A DNA stretch of 64,000 nt from an uncultured Granulosicoccaceae bacterium (GCA_937927895.1 CALGKA010000012.1:62001-126000), one strand, 5' to 3'. Shown: positions 1-9,702, numbered from the stretch's first letter. Notes: a model not told the origin generated them from the letters alone. A program made the numbers and translations.

Positions 1-369
1 AGCGATCTTCTTAAAATGCTGGTACAGACCTTCTTGAGTCGGCTTATTGTAATAGGGAGTGACTAATAAGCAGGCGTCAGCGCCAGCCTTTTTAGCGTTC
101 TCGGTAAGCTCCAGGGCTTCTGCTGTGGAGTTTGCACCGGTACCCGCAATAATGGGAATCGCACCGGCTGCAAACTCTATTGTTTTGCTAATTACTGCTG
201 AATGCTCTTGCATACTTAGCGTAGCAGATTCACCGGTGGTGCCAACTGAGACTATCGCGTCTGTGCCAGCATCAATGTGGAATTTGACTAATTTTTTAAG
301 TGAATCGTAGTCCACCTGCCCGTCATTCAGCATTGGGGTCACAATCGCTACGATACTGCCTTGAAACAT
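1..369 (-). CDS. dapA: 4-hydroxy-tetrahydrodipicolinate synthase, N-terminal part
   Basis: DapA condenses pyruvate with aspartate semialdehyde in the cytoplasm, the first committed step of lysine and diaminopimelate synthesis. The gene runs off the left edge, so only about the first 123 residues are visible. They start [13 protein letters not shown], carry GTTGE with the two catalytic threonines at 44-45 (the same positions as in E. coli), and include VTPYYNKP with the proton-relay tyrosine near 107. The Schiff-base lysine lies outside the window. The ATG at 367-369 fits the family start exactly. The gene is transcribed leftward, away from the permease upstream, with about 170 bp between them. 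Identification is very sure; completeness cannot be judged. Confidence 0.95.
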   Translation of the reverse strand, partial: MFQGSIVAIVTPMLNDGQVDYDSLKKLVKFHIDAGTDAIVSVGTTGESATLSMQEHSAVISKTIEFAAGAIPIIAGTGANSTAEALELTENAKKAGADACLLVTPYYNKPTQEGLYQHFKKIA

Positions 370-539
370 TTGGCTTGCCTTGGTTTTCACGCTTTCTAAT
401 CAGACAGCTTACTGCCCGATCAAAGGCGTGACAAGCACCGCTTTCGACTCAGTTCGCAATCAACGAATGAGCGATCAGAATTAGACATTCTTAGACCAGG
501 TTAGCGCAGCAAATTTGCGCATCTGCGACAGTGTAGGGA

Positions 540-1655
540 TCAGCTATCGACTAGTTCAGTCTCATTAGGGTTTTGATTACCACGTTCGCCATCGCCCGCG
601 TTGGCGCCCCTGTGCCTTGGCCAGGCATCAAGTACCGCTTGCATTAGAGCGGCCAGTGGAATGGCAAAGAAAACACCCAATATGCCCCACAAGCCACCAA
701 AGAAAAGCACCGAGATGATAATCGCCAACGGGTGCAGATCAACCACCTCCGAAAATAGCAACGGCACAATAACGTTGCCATCGATGATTTGAATCACTTG
801 ATAGGCCGCCAGCAAGTAGCCAAATTTGGCGGTAAAGCCCCATTGAAAGTAGGCAATGATCGCAATTGGTACGGTCACAACAACCGCTCCCACAAAAGGA
901 ATGATGACCGAAATGCCGACCAAAAAGCTCAACAACACGGCGTAGTTCAAACCCATCAATGCAAACGTGACATAACTCGCCAACCAGACAATCATGATTT
1001 CTATGAATTTGCCGCGAATATAGTTGGCTATTTTGGTATCAGCCTCAATCCAGACTTTTTCAGCAAGCTCACTTCTTGCTGGCATAAAGCCACGCGCCCA
1101 TTCAAGCAATAACGGCTTATCTTTAAGGGTAAAAAATACAATCAGTGGCACTAAAACCACATATACCGAAATAACAAACAAGTTGAGTGCACTGGCAATA
1201 GAGAAAGATAAAAAGTTTTGCCCCCATCGCCCTACCTGGCTGCGCACGCTGCCTATCAGCTCATTAATTTGATCGGCGGTAAAAATTGCTGGATACAATT
1301 CTGGCAGGCGCTGTAACTGCTGCTGACCGGCCGCAATCATGTTCGGCAACTCTCTAATCAACGATGTGACCTGCTGCGACAACAACGGCATCACACCAAA
1401 AAGAAGCAACAGACAAAAGAATACAAAGACCAGCATTACCGTGGCAGCCGCCAGCGGCCTGGGAATATGGTAGCGTTGCATGGCGGTTACGACACCATCA
1501 AGTAAATAGGCAAACACCAACGCCACCAACACAGGCGCTAGCACTCCACCGAGCAACCAGATCAGTAGAAAAGCAGATATTAATAGAAGGGCAAGGATTA
1601 CAGCCTGCGGATCAGAAAAATTCCGCTGATACCATTCTCTTATCGGATCTAGCAT
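540..1655 (-). CDS. AI-2E family transporter (PerM/YhhT type permease)
   Basis: A polytopic inner-membrane protein of the AI-2E/PerM family (UPF0118). Members have about eight membrane segments, and some export small molecules or act as Na+/H+ antiporters; the substrate here is unknown. Hydrophobic stretches occur near residues 18-75, in the middle and in the C-terminal third. The C-terminal segment contains VIQIIDGNVIVPLLFSE and HPLAIIISVLFFGGLWG, typical of the family. I place the start at 1655 (MLDPIREWYQRNFSDPQAV), because relatives begin with a similar WYQRRFSDPQ block. An in-frame ATG at 1694 would add 13 residues, and neither start has a clear ribosome site. The gene sits between dapA and proS on the minus strand. 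The family call is sure; the function is open. Confidence 0.85.
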   Translation of the reverse strand: MLDPIREWYQRNFSDPQAVILALLLISAFLLIWLLGGVLAPVLVALVFAYLLDGVVTAMQRYHIPRPLAAATVMLVFVFFCLLLLFGVMPLLSQQVTSLIRELPNMIAAGQQQLQRLPELYPAIFTADQINELIGSVRSQVGRWGQNFLSFSIASALNLFVISVYVVLVPLIVFFTLKDKPLLLEWARGFMPARSELAEKVWIEADTKIANYIRGKFIEIMIVWLASYVTFALMGLNYAVLLSFLVGISVIIPFVGAVVVTVPIAIIAYFQWGFTAKFGYLLAAYQVIQIIDGNVIVPLLFSEVVDLHPLAIIISVLFFGGLWGILGVFFAIPLAALMQAVLDAWPRHRGANAGDGERGNQNPNETELVDS

Positions 1656-1993
1656 TTTAATGAGGTCTAACCATATGTTTTGGCAAGCGCCCATCTAGCG
1701 ATGGGGCCTGAAGCCCTTAGTTCTTGTTAGTTATGATTCAGGGTCTGAGATTAGGATAGTTCAAGAGTCCAGCGATGTGGGAAAAGAGTCAATATATTGG
1801 CTTAAGATTGCAAATAAACCATTACAATTACATTTTAGGCTAGCTGAACACGGCTAAAAGCGCTTTTTATCAGCATATCGATGAACCTATCCCTGAGCAA
1901 ACTCTTCATGCCCATGATTTATGTTGGCTGGGACGCTATCCTACATCAAGCACCGCCCAACTGACATTAACAAGAAGATTATAAAGAATAGCC
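1656..1993. other. Intergenic region, divergent promoter space of permease and proS
   Basis: About 340 bp without a convincing gene. It must hold the promoters of the leftward permease gene and the rightward proS. The part at 1790-1850 is AT-rich and a likely promoter area, but I see no clear -35/-10 pair, riboswitch or repeat. A short plus-strand reading frame beginning at 1921 overlaps the start of proS and resembles nothing. Confidence 0.5.
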
Positions 1994-3709
1994 ATGCGCA
2001 CCAGTCAATTACAAATAACCACCACCAAAGAATCACCTGCCGATGCAGAAGTGATCAGCCACCAGCTAATGCTGCGTGCCGGAATGATTCGCCGACTGGC
2101 TGCCGGCCTGTACACCTGGATGCCGCTGGGTTTACGCGTCTTGCGCAAGATTGAAAACATTATCCGCGAAGAAATGAACAACGCCGGTGCTGCCGAATTA
2201 CTGATGCCAGCAGTGCAGCCAAGCGAGCTATGGGAAGAATCTGGCCGCTGGGGGCAATTTGGCCCTGAGCTCCTGCGCTTCACAGACCGCCACCAACGAG
2301 ACTACTGTATGGGTCCAACCCATGAAGAAGTTATAACCGATATCGCGCGCCGTGATCTGCGTAGCTATAAACAATTACCGGTTAACTACTACCAAATACA
2401 AACTAAGTTTCGCGATGAAGTCCGGCCGCGTTTTGGCGTCATGCGAAGCCGCGAATTCATAATGAAAGACGCCTACTCTTTTCATGCATCAGATGAATCT
2501 TTACAGCAAACGTTTGACGATATGCATCAGGCTTACACCAATGTATTTAGTCGTATGCATCTACAATTTCGACCAGTGGAAGCAGACAGTGGAGCGATTG
2601 GTGGTTCAGGGTCGAAAGAATTTCACGTTTTAGCAGATAGCGGTGAAGATGCTATCGCCTATTCAACCGAAGGCGACTACGCCGCTAACCTTGAAAAAGC
2701 AGAAGCTATTTGCAACGACGTTAGAGCGGACGCTACACAAGAAATGACAATAGTAGACACGCCTGATACAAAAACCATTCAAGCCTTAGTTGATAATTTT
2801 AATTTACCCATCGAAAAGACTATAAAAACCTTAATTTGTCACGCATCAGAAGAATCTGATGCTGACTTAGTCGCGTTACTCGTACGCGGAGACCATCAGC
2901 TTAATGAAGTCAAAGCGACTAATCATCCGATGGTCAAAACCCCACTAGAGTTTGCAACTGATGCAGAGATTCGTGCAGCCGTAGGCGCGGGCCCGGGTTC
3001 ACTTGGCCCGGTTAATCTTGCAATGCCAGTAATAGCGGATCGAACTGTTGCGGTTATGTCAGATTTTGGCGCAGGCGCTAACATTGAAGACAAACACTAT
3101 TTTGGGATCAACTGGGATCGCGATGTTGAATCACCTGTGGTGGCGGACTTACGTAACATAGAAGCAGGTGACCCTTCACCGGATGGAAAAGGCCAACTGC
3201 AAATCATGCGTGGTATTGAAGTCGGGCATATTTTTCAGCTAGGCACAAAATACAGCGAGGCGATGAAAGCCACGGTGCTAGATGAAAACGGTAAAGATCG
3301 CTTAATGTCTATGGGTTGCTATGGCATCGGGGTAACCCGCGTGGCCGCCGCAGCAATTGAACAGAACCATGATGAAAAAGGCATTATTTGGCCAATGCCA
3401 ATCGCACCTTTTCAAGTGGCAATTGTACCTATCAACATGAAAAAATCAGACTCACTGCGAGCTGCAGCGGACACACTTTATCAAGAGTTAAAGCAAGCAG
3501 GCATTGATGTATTACTAGATGATAGAGACTCTAGAGCGGGTGTTATGTTTGCAGACATGGAACTTATCGGTATACCTTTGCGCGTTGTGCTGAGCGATAA
3601 AGGCCTCGATAAGGGCATCGTTGAATTCAAAGGCCGAACTGACAGTGAATCTACAGACGTAGCACGAGACGAAATTGTCAGTCTGATTAATGCAAAGATC
3701 TCAGGATAA
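1994..3709 (+). CDS. proS: Prolyl-tRNA synthetase, bacterial type
   Basis: ProS charges tRNA-Pro with proline (class IIa synthetase) in the cytoplasm. The 571-residue length fits the bacterial form. It starts [25 protein letters not shown]. It has the class II motif 2 region ([20 protein letters not shown]), an inserted cis-editing domain at about residues 220-400 that clears mischarged alanine, motif 3 near GCYGIGVTR, and a C-terminal anticodon-binding domain ([11 protein letters not shown] onward). The start has family-typical sequence directly after it. A strong hairpin follows the stop codon and lies just before the downstream hydrolase gene. Confidence 0.97.
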   Translation: MRTSQLQITTTKESPADAEVISHQLMLRAGMIRRLAAGLYTWMPLGLRVLRKIENIIREEMNNAGAAELLMPAVQPSELWEESGRWGQFGPELLRFTDRHQRDYCMGPTHEEVITDIARRDLRSYKQLPVNYYQIQTKFRDEVRPRFGVMRSREFIMKDAYSFHASDESLQQTFDDMHQAYTNVFSRMHLQFRPVEADSGAIGGSGSKEFHVLADSGEDAIAYSTEGDYAANLEKAEAICNDVRADATQEMTIVDTPDTKTIQALVDNFNLPIEKTIKTLICHASEESDADLVALLVRGDHQLNEVKATNHPMVKTPLEFATDAEIRAAVGAGPGSLGPVNLAMPVIADRTVAVMSDFGAGANIEDKHYFGINWDRDVESPVVADLRNIEAGDPSPDGKGQLQIMRGIEVGHIFQLGTKYSEAMKATVLDENGKDRLMSMGCYGIGVTRVAAAAIEQNHDEKGIIWPMPIAPFQVAIVPINMKKSDSLRAAADTLYQELKQAGIDVLLDDRDSRAGVMFADMELIGIPLRVVLSDKGLDKGIVEFKGRTDSESTDVARDEIVSLINAKISG

Positions 3710-3728
3710 AAGTACATCGATGGCATAC

Positions 3729-3759
3729 TGCAGAGGTGTAGGTTCACTACACTTCTGCA
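3729..3759 (+). terminator. Thirteen-bp hairpin between proS and the hydrolase gene
   Basis: TGCAGAGGTGTAG (3729-3741) and CTACACTTCTGCA (3747-3759) pair over 13 bp with one G-U pair and a 5-nt loop. No U-run follows, and the next start codon is only 9 bp downstream. It may be a weak or attenuating terminator, or an RNA structure acting on translation of the next gene. Confidence 0.55.
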
Positions 3760-3768
3760 ACTATAAAT

Positions 3769-4488
3769 ATGCCTGAAAAATTATCCGTCGTATTGCTGCC
3801 TGGACTCAATGGCACAGAAGGGCTATTTAAACCTCTGATAGATTCTGCACCAACAGAATATAACGTTGTTGCAATTTCATACCCCACACAGCAAAAACTA
3901 TCTTATTCAGAACTTAAAAATATTGTTCTTGAAAAAGTCAGTCAAATGGAGCCGCCTTTTATACTGGTGGGCGAATCCTTCTCAGGCCCACTCTCACTAA
4001 TGGTGAGCCAGGAAAAACCCAAAGGGCTTATAGGTATTGTAATGGTTGCCACATTTATAACAGCGCCGAACCTGGCAATAGGCCGCTTTCTACCCTGGAG
4101 GTTTGGTTTTCAATTAACCAAGCCACTTTATAAAATCAGGCTTTTCATTAGCAATCGCGACAGTGCTAACTTTATCAATGCAATTTCGACAGAATTGCAA
4201 AAAGTATCAACGGATGTTTTAGCTGATCGCATTCAATCTATCTTTGCAGTCAATGCAAAACAGGCGCTAATTGACTGCGATATACCGCTTGTTTATTTCC
4301 GTGGCACAAAAGATTTTGTTGTGCCGCAACGAAATGTAAATCAAATAAAAGCACTAAAGCCTGACATTGCAGTTGTAAATTTTAAAACCCAGCACTTTTT
4401 ATTGCAATCAAAACCAGAGCTTGCCTGGAAGGCCATTTCTACATTTATAGAGAATAGCACTAGCTTAAAAGACCAGCTTAATAGATAA
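3769..4488 (+). CDS. Alpha/beta hydrolase, small
   Basis: A 239-residue alpha/beta-hydrolase fold protein of unknown substrate, probably cytoplasmic because no signal peptide is visible. It has an early VVLLPGLNGT segment (oxyanion region), the nucleophile elbow VGESFSGP (Gly-x-Ser-x-Gly type) near residue 68, a later FRGTKDFVVP that supplies the acid, and TQHFLLQ with the likely catalytic histidine near 205. It follows proS by 59 bp, separated by a strong hairpin, so co-transcription may be partial. No Shine-Dalgarno sequence is visible before the ATG; the hairpin occupies that space. The stop lies 2 bp from the stop of the convergent chorismate-mutase gene. The fold is sure; the reaction is unknown. 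Confidence 0.8.
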   Translation: MPEKLSVVLLPGLNGTEGLFKPLIDSAPTEYNVVAISYPTQQKLSYSELKNIVLEKVSQMEPPFILVGESFSGPLSLMVSQEKPKGLIGIVMVATFITAPNLAIGRFLPWRFGFQLTKPLYKIRLFISNRDSANFINAISTELQKVSTDVLADRIQSIFAVNAKQALIDCDIPLVYFRGTKDFVVPQRNVNQIKALKPDIAVVNFKTQHFLLQSKPELAWKAISTFIENSTSLKDQLNR

Positions 4489-4490
4489 GC

Positions 4491-5267
4491 CTAACTTTCA
4501 GAAATTCTCATACGCAAATAGTCAACCTCTATATCAACCGTTACTGCAATCATAAATTCAAATACTGAAACGGCGGTCGCTTCTGGTAGTTCATAGTGGC
4601 GTGCCAAACTTTTGGATAACTCAATTACTTTTTGTTCGCGGTCACGGCGAACAATTAGCTTTAGCATTTCTTCGCGGTCGCCGCCGGTGGCTATAAATTC
4701 ATCGGTAAGCTCACTAAATTTTGACTCAGCCACCTGTTTACCCAGGTTAACGCGCTCCATAATCCCAAGCAATACGACTACATCTGCGGTTACTGTTTCA
4801 CCATATGTTTTCGAGTCATCAGCATGCTCACAATGGGTTTGGATCCATGAGTTGTAAAACTCAACTATTCGTGGACCAACACCACTTGCCATTACTTTCA
4901 CAGGGCTTTCTGGCGCGGTTCTTTTTAGCACACTTTGTACACCTGAAACATCTGAAAAAGCATCTTGAGTGGTGAACGCATAACGCCCAAGCTCTGCATG
5001 GCATTGCTCAATGCGAGCGAGCTCATATTGCAATAAAGATTGCTCAGACTCTGAGATCACCAAGCCTGGTTGATAGATCGCATCGTTAGAGACAAATCGA
5101 ATGCGTTTTTTCAAGCCTATGATAATTTCATTTGCAAGAATATCTAAGCCAGGTCGAATAGTGCCCTGCAGATCTAGATCGGGGTGTGTGGTCATAGACT
5201 GGTATCTTTTGTTGATCTCATGAATCGAATTTCTATCAGAAACGCCGCGTAGGCCTGAATCACTCAT
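4491..5267 (-). CDS. Chorismate mutase, eukaryotic type (AroQ beta class)
   Basis: Probable monofunctional chorismate mutase converting chorismate to prephenate for Phe and Tyr synthesis. The 258-residue length and motif order match the all-helical enzyme of yeast (Aro7) and plants rather than the roughly 90-residue bacterial AroQ. Visible landmarks are IRPGLD (Arg38), a helix with GLKKRIRFVSN, an ELGRYAF block (Gly-Arg-Tyr), HADDSKTYGET, then ERVNLGKQVAESKF with Arg172 and Lys183 spaced 11 apart as in yeast Arg157 and Lys168, a DREEMLKLI segment, Glu211, and TVDIEVDYLR with Thr243 and Glu247 spaced as yeast Thr242 and Glu246. The yeast Asn194 position seems to be Arg here. The assignment rests on my alignment from memory. 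The gene converges on the hydrolase and is divergent from the sugar-acid operon; the function in this cell is inferred. Confidence 0.72.
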   Translation of the reverse strand: MSDSGLRGVSDRNSIHEINKRYQSMTTHPDLDLQGTIRPGLDILANEIIIGLKKRIRFVSNDAIYQPGLVISESEQSLLQYELARIEQCHAELGRYAFTTQDAFSDVSGVQSVLKRTAPESPVKVMASGVGPRIVEFYNSWIQTHCEHADDSKTYGETVTADVVVLLGIMERVNLGKQVAESKFSELTDEFIATGGDREEMLKLIVRRDREQKVIELSKSLARHYELPEATAVSVFEFMIAVTVDIEVDYLRMRISES

Positions 5268-5344
5268 GAAAAATTAGCTTATAAGTGTATTATTAACTAA
5301 AGAAAATCGCATCTAGAATTTAGCTATTTGTGGCTAAATATTGT

Positions 5345-5350
5345 CGGAGG
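5345..5350 (+). promoter_or_regulatory. Ribosome binding site fixing the GTG start at 5357
   Basis: CGGAGG lies 6 bp before a GTG at 5357, a near-ideal Shine-Dalgarno spacing. An in-frame ATG at 5330 would put this site inside the coding region and add nine residues with no family resemblance. The GTG is therefore preferred. Confidence 0.8.
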
Positions 5351-5356
5351 GAAGTC

Positions 5357-7120
5357 GTGAGCAAAGAACCAACAAAGTTTAAGCGCCGAAGCGAAGCGTG
5401 GTTCAACAACCCAGCCAACCCGTCCATGACTGCATTGTACGTTGAGCGTTATCTGAACTACGGATTAACACGCTCCGAGCTACAGTCTGGCAAACCCATT
5501 ATTGGCATTGCACAAACGGGCAGTGATCTCTCACCCTGTAATCGAGCCCACATTGAAAATGCTAAAAGAGTACGCGAAGGCATACGTGAAGCAGGCGGCA
5601 TCGCAATAGAGTTTCCGGTTCATCCCATCCAGGAAACCAGTCGCCGGCCAACAGCAGCCATTGATCGCAACCTTGCCTACCTTGGGCTTGTCGAGGTGCT
5701 ACATGGCTACCCAATCGATGGCGTAGTGTTAACCACCGGTTGCGACAAAACTACACCAGCCTGCTTAATGGCGGCAGCCACTGCCAACCTACCGGCTATT
5801 GTTCTATCAGGTGGACCAATGCTTGATGGTTGGTACGATGGCAAACTCTCAGGCTCTGGCACCATTGTGTGGGCATCAAGGCTTAAACTTGCCGCCGGTG
5901 AAATTGACTACGACGAGTTCATGGAAATAACAGCATCATCTGCTACTTCACCAGGGCACTGCAATACAATGGGCACTGCATCAACCATGAATGCACTGGC
6001 AGAAGGCCTTGGAATGTCATTACCAAACTGTGCGGCCATTCCAGCACCTTACCGGGAGCGTTTGCAAATAGCGTATGAAACCGGCAAACGGATTGTTGCA
6101 ATGGTAGATGAAGATCTAACACCTGCGAAAGTTATGACGCGTAAGGCATTTGAAAACACCATCGCTCTAAACTCCGCCATTGGCGGCTCAACCAACGCAC
6201 CCATACATGTAAACGCCATAGCCAAGTGCATGGATATAAATTTAAGCATACAAGATTGGGAAACACACGGCTTTGACACACCACTACTCGTAAACATGCA
6301 ACCGGCTGGTGAATATCTGGGCGAGTCATTCCATAGAGCCGGAGGTGTGCAAGCAGTACTGGGTGAGTTACACAGAAACGGACAACTACACGGTGACGCG
6401 TACACGGTTAATGGCAACACCATGGCAGACAATTGCGCCAACACTCAAAGTTCCGATGAAAGAGTTATCAAATCATTTAGCAATCCTATTCGTAAGCAAG
6501 CGGGCTTTTTGGTAATGTCAGGCAACTTGTTTGATTCTGCGGTACTCAAAACCAGTGTTATCAGTGATGAATTTAGAAGTCGCTTTTTAACCAACGGTGT
6601 TTTTGAAGGGCGTGCGATAGTATTTGAAGGCTCAGAGGACTACCACGATAGACTCAATGATCCATCACTCAATATTGATGAGCACTGCGTACTGGTCATG
6701 CGGGGTACAGGCCCCATCGGCTGGCCAGGCTCCGCTGAGGTGGTTAATATGCAGCCACCAGATGCACTCATTAAACGTGGAATTACAGAACTACCGTGCA
6801 TTGGCGATGGCAGGCAATCAGGCACCAGCGCCAGTCCATCGATCCTAAATGCATCCCCCGAGTCTGTAGCAGGCGGTGGTTTATCGCTACTTGAAACTAA
6901 CGATATTATTCGAATTGATATGAATGAACGCTCGGTCAATATGCTGGTCGATGACGCAATACTTGCAAAACGCATAGCCAATACTGAACACCCAGCCAGT
7001 CAGACACCGTGGCAAACAATATACAGACAAACCGTTGGGCAATTAGCGCATGGCGCCTGCATAGAACTCTCTGAAGCGTATCATCGAGTAACTGAAGTAC
7101 TCCCACGTCATAATCACTAG
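5357..7120 (+). CDS. IlvD/Edd family sugar-acid (aldonate) dehydratase
   Basis: An Fe-S dehydratase of the IlvD/Edd family that removes water from a sugar acid to give a 2-keto-3-deoxy acid. The sequence resembles the D-xylonate/L-arabinonate dehydratase branch rather than IlvD itself: RRSEAWFNNPANPSMTALY near the start, QTGSDLSPCNR, TTGCDKTTPACLMAA with cluster cysteines, and SPGHCNTMGTASTMNALAE. Later come NSAIGGSTNAPIH and the C-terminal GRQSGTSASPSILNASPE. The length of 587 residues fits that branch. It opens a compact operon with a DenD-like dehydrogenase 9 bp downstream and a UxaA-like enzyme, which supports a sugar-acid pathway. The exact substrate cannot be read from sequence. Confidence 0.9.
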   Translation: MSKEPTKFKRRSEAWFNNPANPSMTALYVERYLNYGLTRSELQSGKPIIGIAQTGSDLSPCNRAHIENAKRVREGIREAGGIAIEFPVHPIQETSRRPTAAIDRNLAYLGLVEVLHGYPIDGVVLTTGCDKTTPACLMAAATANLPAIVLSGGPMLDGWYDGKLSGSGTIVWASRLKLAAGEIDYDEFMEITASSATSPGHCNTMGTASTMNALAEGLGMSLPNCAAIPAPYRERLQIAYETGKRIVAMVDEDLTPAKVMTRKAFENTIALNSAIGGSTNAPIHVNAIAKCMDINLSIQDWETHGFDTPLLVNMQPAGEYLGESFHRAGGVQAVLGELHRNGQLHGDAYTVNGNTMADNCANTQSSDERVIKSFSNPIRKQAGFLVMSGNLFDSAVLKTSVISDEFRSRFLTNGVFEGRAIVFEGSEDYHDRLNDPSLNIDEHCVLVMRGTGPIGWPGSAEVVNMQPPDALIKRGITELPCIGDGRQSGTSASPSILNASPESVAGGGLSLLETNDIIRIDMNERSVNMLVDDAILAKRIANTEHPASQTPWQTIYRQTVGQLAHGACIELSEAYHRVTEVLPRHNH

Positions 7121-7129
7121 GCTTAAACA

Positions 7130-8125
7130 ATGAAACTATTGATCACAGGTGGCGCAGGCTTTCTGGGCCAACGACTCGCGATGGAGTGCTTGCAGCGCAA
7201 TTGCTTAAATCTTGCACGGCAACCAACGCCCGCCATTGAAAAGATAGTGCTGGCAGATGTTGCAGAACCACCCTTTTGGCATGCGGGTTTACGAGAAAAC
7301 AATAAAATTGAAACCCGCTTTGGAGATATCGCAGATCAGAACTGGGTAAACTCACTGTTTGATCAAAACTATGATGCGGTGTTTCATCTTGCCTCAATAG
7401 TCAGCGGGCATGGCGAACAAGATTTTGACCTGGCCTTAAAAGTCAATCTAGATGGCACACGCTATCTGTTTGAATGTATAAGAGCACAAAGCAATCTACC
7501 CACAGTTGTATTCACCAGTTCAGTTGCAGCATTCGGCGGTGACAACATGCCAGATGTTGTAGCAGACAATTCAAAGCTTACACCCATGACCACTTACGGG
7601 GTGACCAAGGCGATAGGTGAATTACTTATTAATGACTACAGTCGTAAAGGATTCTTTGATGGCCGCAGCGCACGCTTGCCGACTGTAATCGTAAGACCCG
7701 GTAAACCAAACCTTGCTGCATCAAGTTTTGTTAGTGGTTTATTTCGTGAACCATTAGCAGGAGTTGACTGCGTGATACCAGTGGACCCAAAACAAATGAT
7801 GCCAGTGCTTGGCTACAGAAGTATTGTTAACGGCCTCATACACTTAGCTGAATTGCCAGCGGCCGAGTTAGGCATAGATCGCGCAATCGGCCTACCGGCA
7901 ATTAATGCCAGCATACAGCAAATGATGGATGCATTAAAAAGCGTTGCTGGCAATCGGCATTTAGGGCAGCACATACTTAAACATGACCCTGTCATTGACA
8001 GCATTGTTAAAGGCTGGCCAACACAAGTTAACAATGAGCGCGCACTATCTCTTAGCCTACCATTAGACAATTCATTAGAAGAAATTGTTCAACACTATAT
8101 TGATGATTACATTAACTGCGTATAA
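7130..8125 (+). CDS. NAD-dependent epimerase/dehydratase, D-erythronate dehydrogenase (DenD)-like
   Basis: A 331-residue extended short-chain dehydrogenase. The Rossmann motif GGAGFLG is at residues 7-13, a catalytic Ser lies in FTSSVAAFGG near 131, and the YxxxK pair is Tyr156/Lys160 in TTYGVTKAIGE. The N-terminal block MKLLITGGAGFLGQRLA, with a following segment that leads into VLADVAEPP, resembles D-erythronate dehydrogenases (DenD), which oxidise a tetronate at C2. It is the second gene of the sugar-acid operon, 9 bp after the dehydratase and 17 bp before uxaA, so a role on a sugar acid or lactone is likely. Other epimerase-family reactions remain possible. Confidence 0.8.
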   Translation: MKLLITGGAGFLGQRLAMECLQRNCLNLARQPTPAIEKIVLADVAEPPFWHAGLRENNKIETRFGDIADQNWVNSLFDQNYDAVFHLASIVSGHGEQDFDLALKVNLDGTRYLFECIRAQSNLPTVVFTSSVAAFGGDNMPDVVADNSKLTPMTTYGVTKAIGELLINDYSRKGFFDGRSARLPTVIVRPGKPNLAASSFVSGLFREPLAGVDCVIPVDPKQMMPVLGYRSIVNGLIHLAELPAAELGIDRAIGLPAINASIQQMMDALKSVAGNRHLGQHILKHDPVIDSIVKGWPTQVNNERALSLSLPLDNSLEEIVQHYIDDYINCV

Positions 8126-8142
8126 AAATTCAAGGAAAAAAC

Positions 8143-9702
8143 ATGAGCAATAGCGACACACCCATAAGCTGGGTCAAGCCCGGCTCATCTGAGTTTGATC
8201 TGGTAACACTGAGCGATGAAGACAACGTAGCCGTTGCCATACGCAACCTTGCAAAAGCGGAATCATTGCAAGAAGTCACCACTCTAGATGAAATACCCAA
8301 AGGTCATAAAGTCGCATTACAGAACATCACTTCAGGCTCGGCCATTATAAAGTACGCTCAAATTATAGGTTATGCGAAATCAGACATTAGCGCCGGACAA
8401 CACATTCACACACACAATATAGAATTCAGAAACACAGAACATCAGTATGTATTCAGTATTGATAACGCCGAACCTGAATTGCTTGCATTAAGTGACCAGG
8501 CAACCTTTAAGGGCTATAAGCGTGACAACGGCAAAGTCGGCACACGAAACTATATAGCAGTGTTAGCAAGCGTTAACTGCTCAGCCACTGCGGTGCAACA
8601 TATTGCCAATGCTTTTGATCAGAACATACTCGCAGATTATCCGAACATTGATGGCGTTGTAGGTTTTTCACACAGCACTGGCTGTGGCCTTGCTGACAGC
8701 GGCGACGGTTACGACAACCTGCAACGCGTTATTTGGGGTTTTGCACAACACCCAAATGTGGCCGGTGTTTTAATTGTTGGCCTTGGCTGTGAAGTCAATC
8801 AAATCAGCTCACTGATCAGTCAATCCGAACTTACACGTGGTCCTCTACTACGCACTATGAATATTCAATCGGTCGGTGGGCATACGAAAACAGTGGCGGC
8901 CGGGGTCGCACGAATAAAAGAAATGCTGCCGGAGGTTAATAACGTACAACGTGAAACGTGCCCGGCATCTGCCTTAATGCTGGCACTGCAATGCGGCGGC
9001 TCTGATGCGTGGTCTGGGATCACAGCCAATCCGGCACTTGGCTATGCATCAGATCTATTAGTTAAAAATGGCGGCACCGCGGTACTCGCAGAGACCCCCG
9101 AAGTATATGGTGCTGAACATCTACTCACACGTCGCGCTACCAATGAGGCCATAGGAAAGAAACTAATCGACCGCATAGAGTGGTGGGAAAACTATGTTGA
9201 GATTAACGGTGGCTCTATGGATAACAATCCTTCACCCGGTAACAAGCTAGGCGGCTTAACCACTATTTTAGAAAAATCACTAGGCGCTGTTGCCAAGGGT
9301 GGCACCACCAGACTCAATGGTGTTTTTAGATACGCTGAACCAGTTGATCGCAATGGGTTTGTGTTTATGGATACTCCGGGCTATGACCCAGCATCCATCA
9401 CAGGTGAAGTGGCCGGGGGATGCAACTTGGTCGCATTCACTACAGGGCGGGGATCCACTTATGGTTGCAAACCATCTCCCAGTATAAAAATTGCCACTAA
9501 CACAGAAATGTATGAACGTATGAAGGACGATATGGATATCAATGCAGGAACAATTGTCACGCAAGGTGCGAGCATCGCACAAGTTGGGCAAGAGATATTC
9601 GAACTACTTTTAGAAATCGCCTCTGGAAAGCAATCTTTAAGTGAACAACACGGACTGGGCGATCACGAGTTTATTCCATGGCAAATAGGGGCCACCATGT
9701 GA
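8143..9702 (+). CDS. UxaA family dehydratase (altronate/galactarate dehydratase-like)
   Basis: A 519-residue member of the altronate/galactarate dehydratase family, which dehydrates a hexaric or aldonic acid with help from a divalent metal. Residues about 20-105 form the N-terminal SAF-like domain. The main domain begins near GYKRDNGKVGTRNYIAVL and contains HSTGCGLADSGDGY, LIVGLGCEVNQ, MLALQCGGSDAWSGITANP, ETPEVYGAEHLL and TTGRGSTYGCKPSPSIKIATN, all typical. A good AAGGAA site precedes the ATG. The stop overlaps the start of the DUF3303 gene (GTGA), so the two are translationally coupled. The partner enzymes suggest a substrate related to that of the IlvD/Edd protein, but which acid is unknown. 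Confidence 0.9.
   Translation: MSNSDTPISWVKPGSSEFDLVTLSDEDNVAVAIRNLAKAESLQEVTTLDEIPKGHKVALQNITSGSAIIKYAQIIGYAKSDISAGQHIHTHNIEFRNTEHQYVFSIDNAEPELLALSDQATFKGYKRDNGKVGTRNYIAVLASVNCSATAVQHIANAFDQNILADYPNIDGVVGFSHSTGCGLADSGDGYDNLQRVIWGFAQHPNVAGVLIVGLGCEVNQISSLISQSELTRGPLLRTMNIQSVGGHTKTVAAGVARIKEMLPEVNNVQRETCPASALMLALQCGGSDAWSGITANPALGYASDLLVKNGGTAVLAETPEVYGAEHLLTRRATNEAIGKKLIDRIEWWENYVEINGGSMDNNPSPGNKLGGLTTILEKSLGAVAKGGTTRLNGVFRYAEPVDRNGFVFMDTPGYDPASITGEVAGGCNLVAFTTGRGSTYGCKPSPSIKIATNTEMYERMKDDMDINAGTIVTQGASIAQVGQEIFELLLEIASGKQSLSEQHGLGDHEFIPWQIGATM

Noticed and set aside
1921-2154. A 77-codon plus-strand frame at the proS start
   Set aside because: It overlaps proS in another frame and its sequence is unlike any protein.
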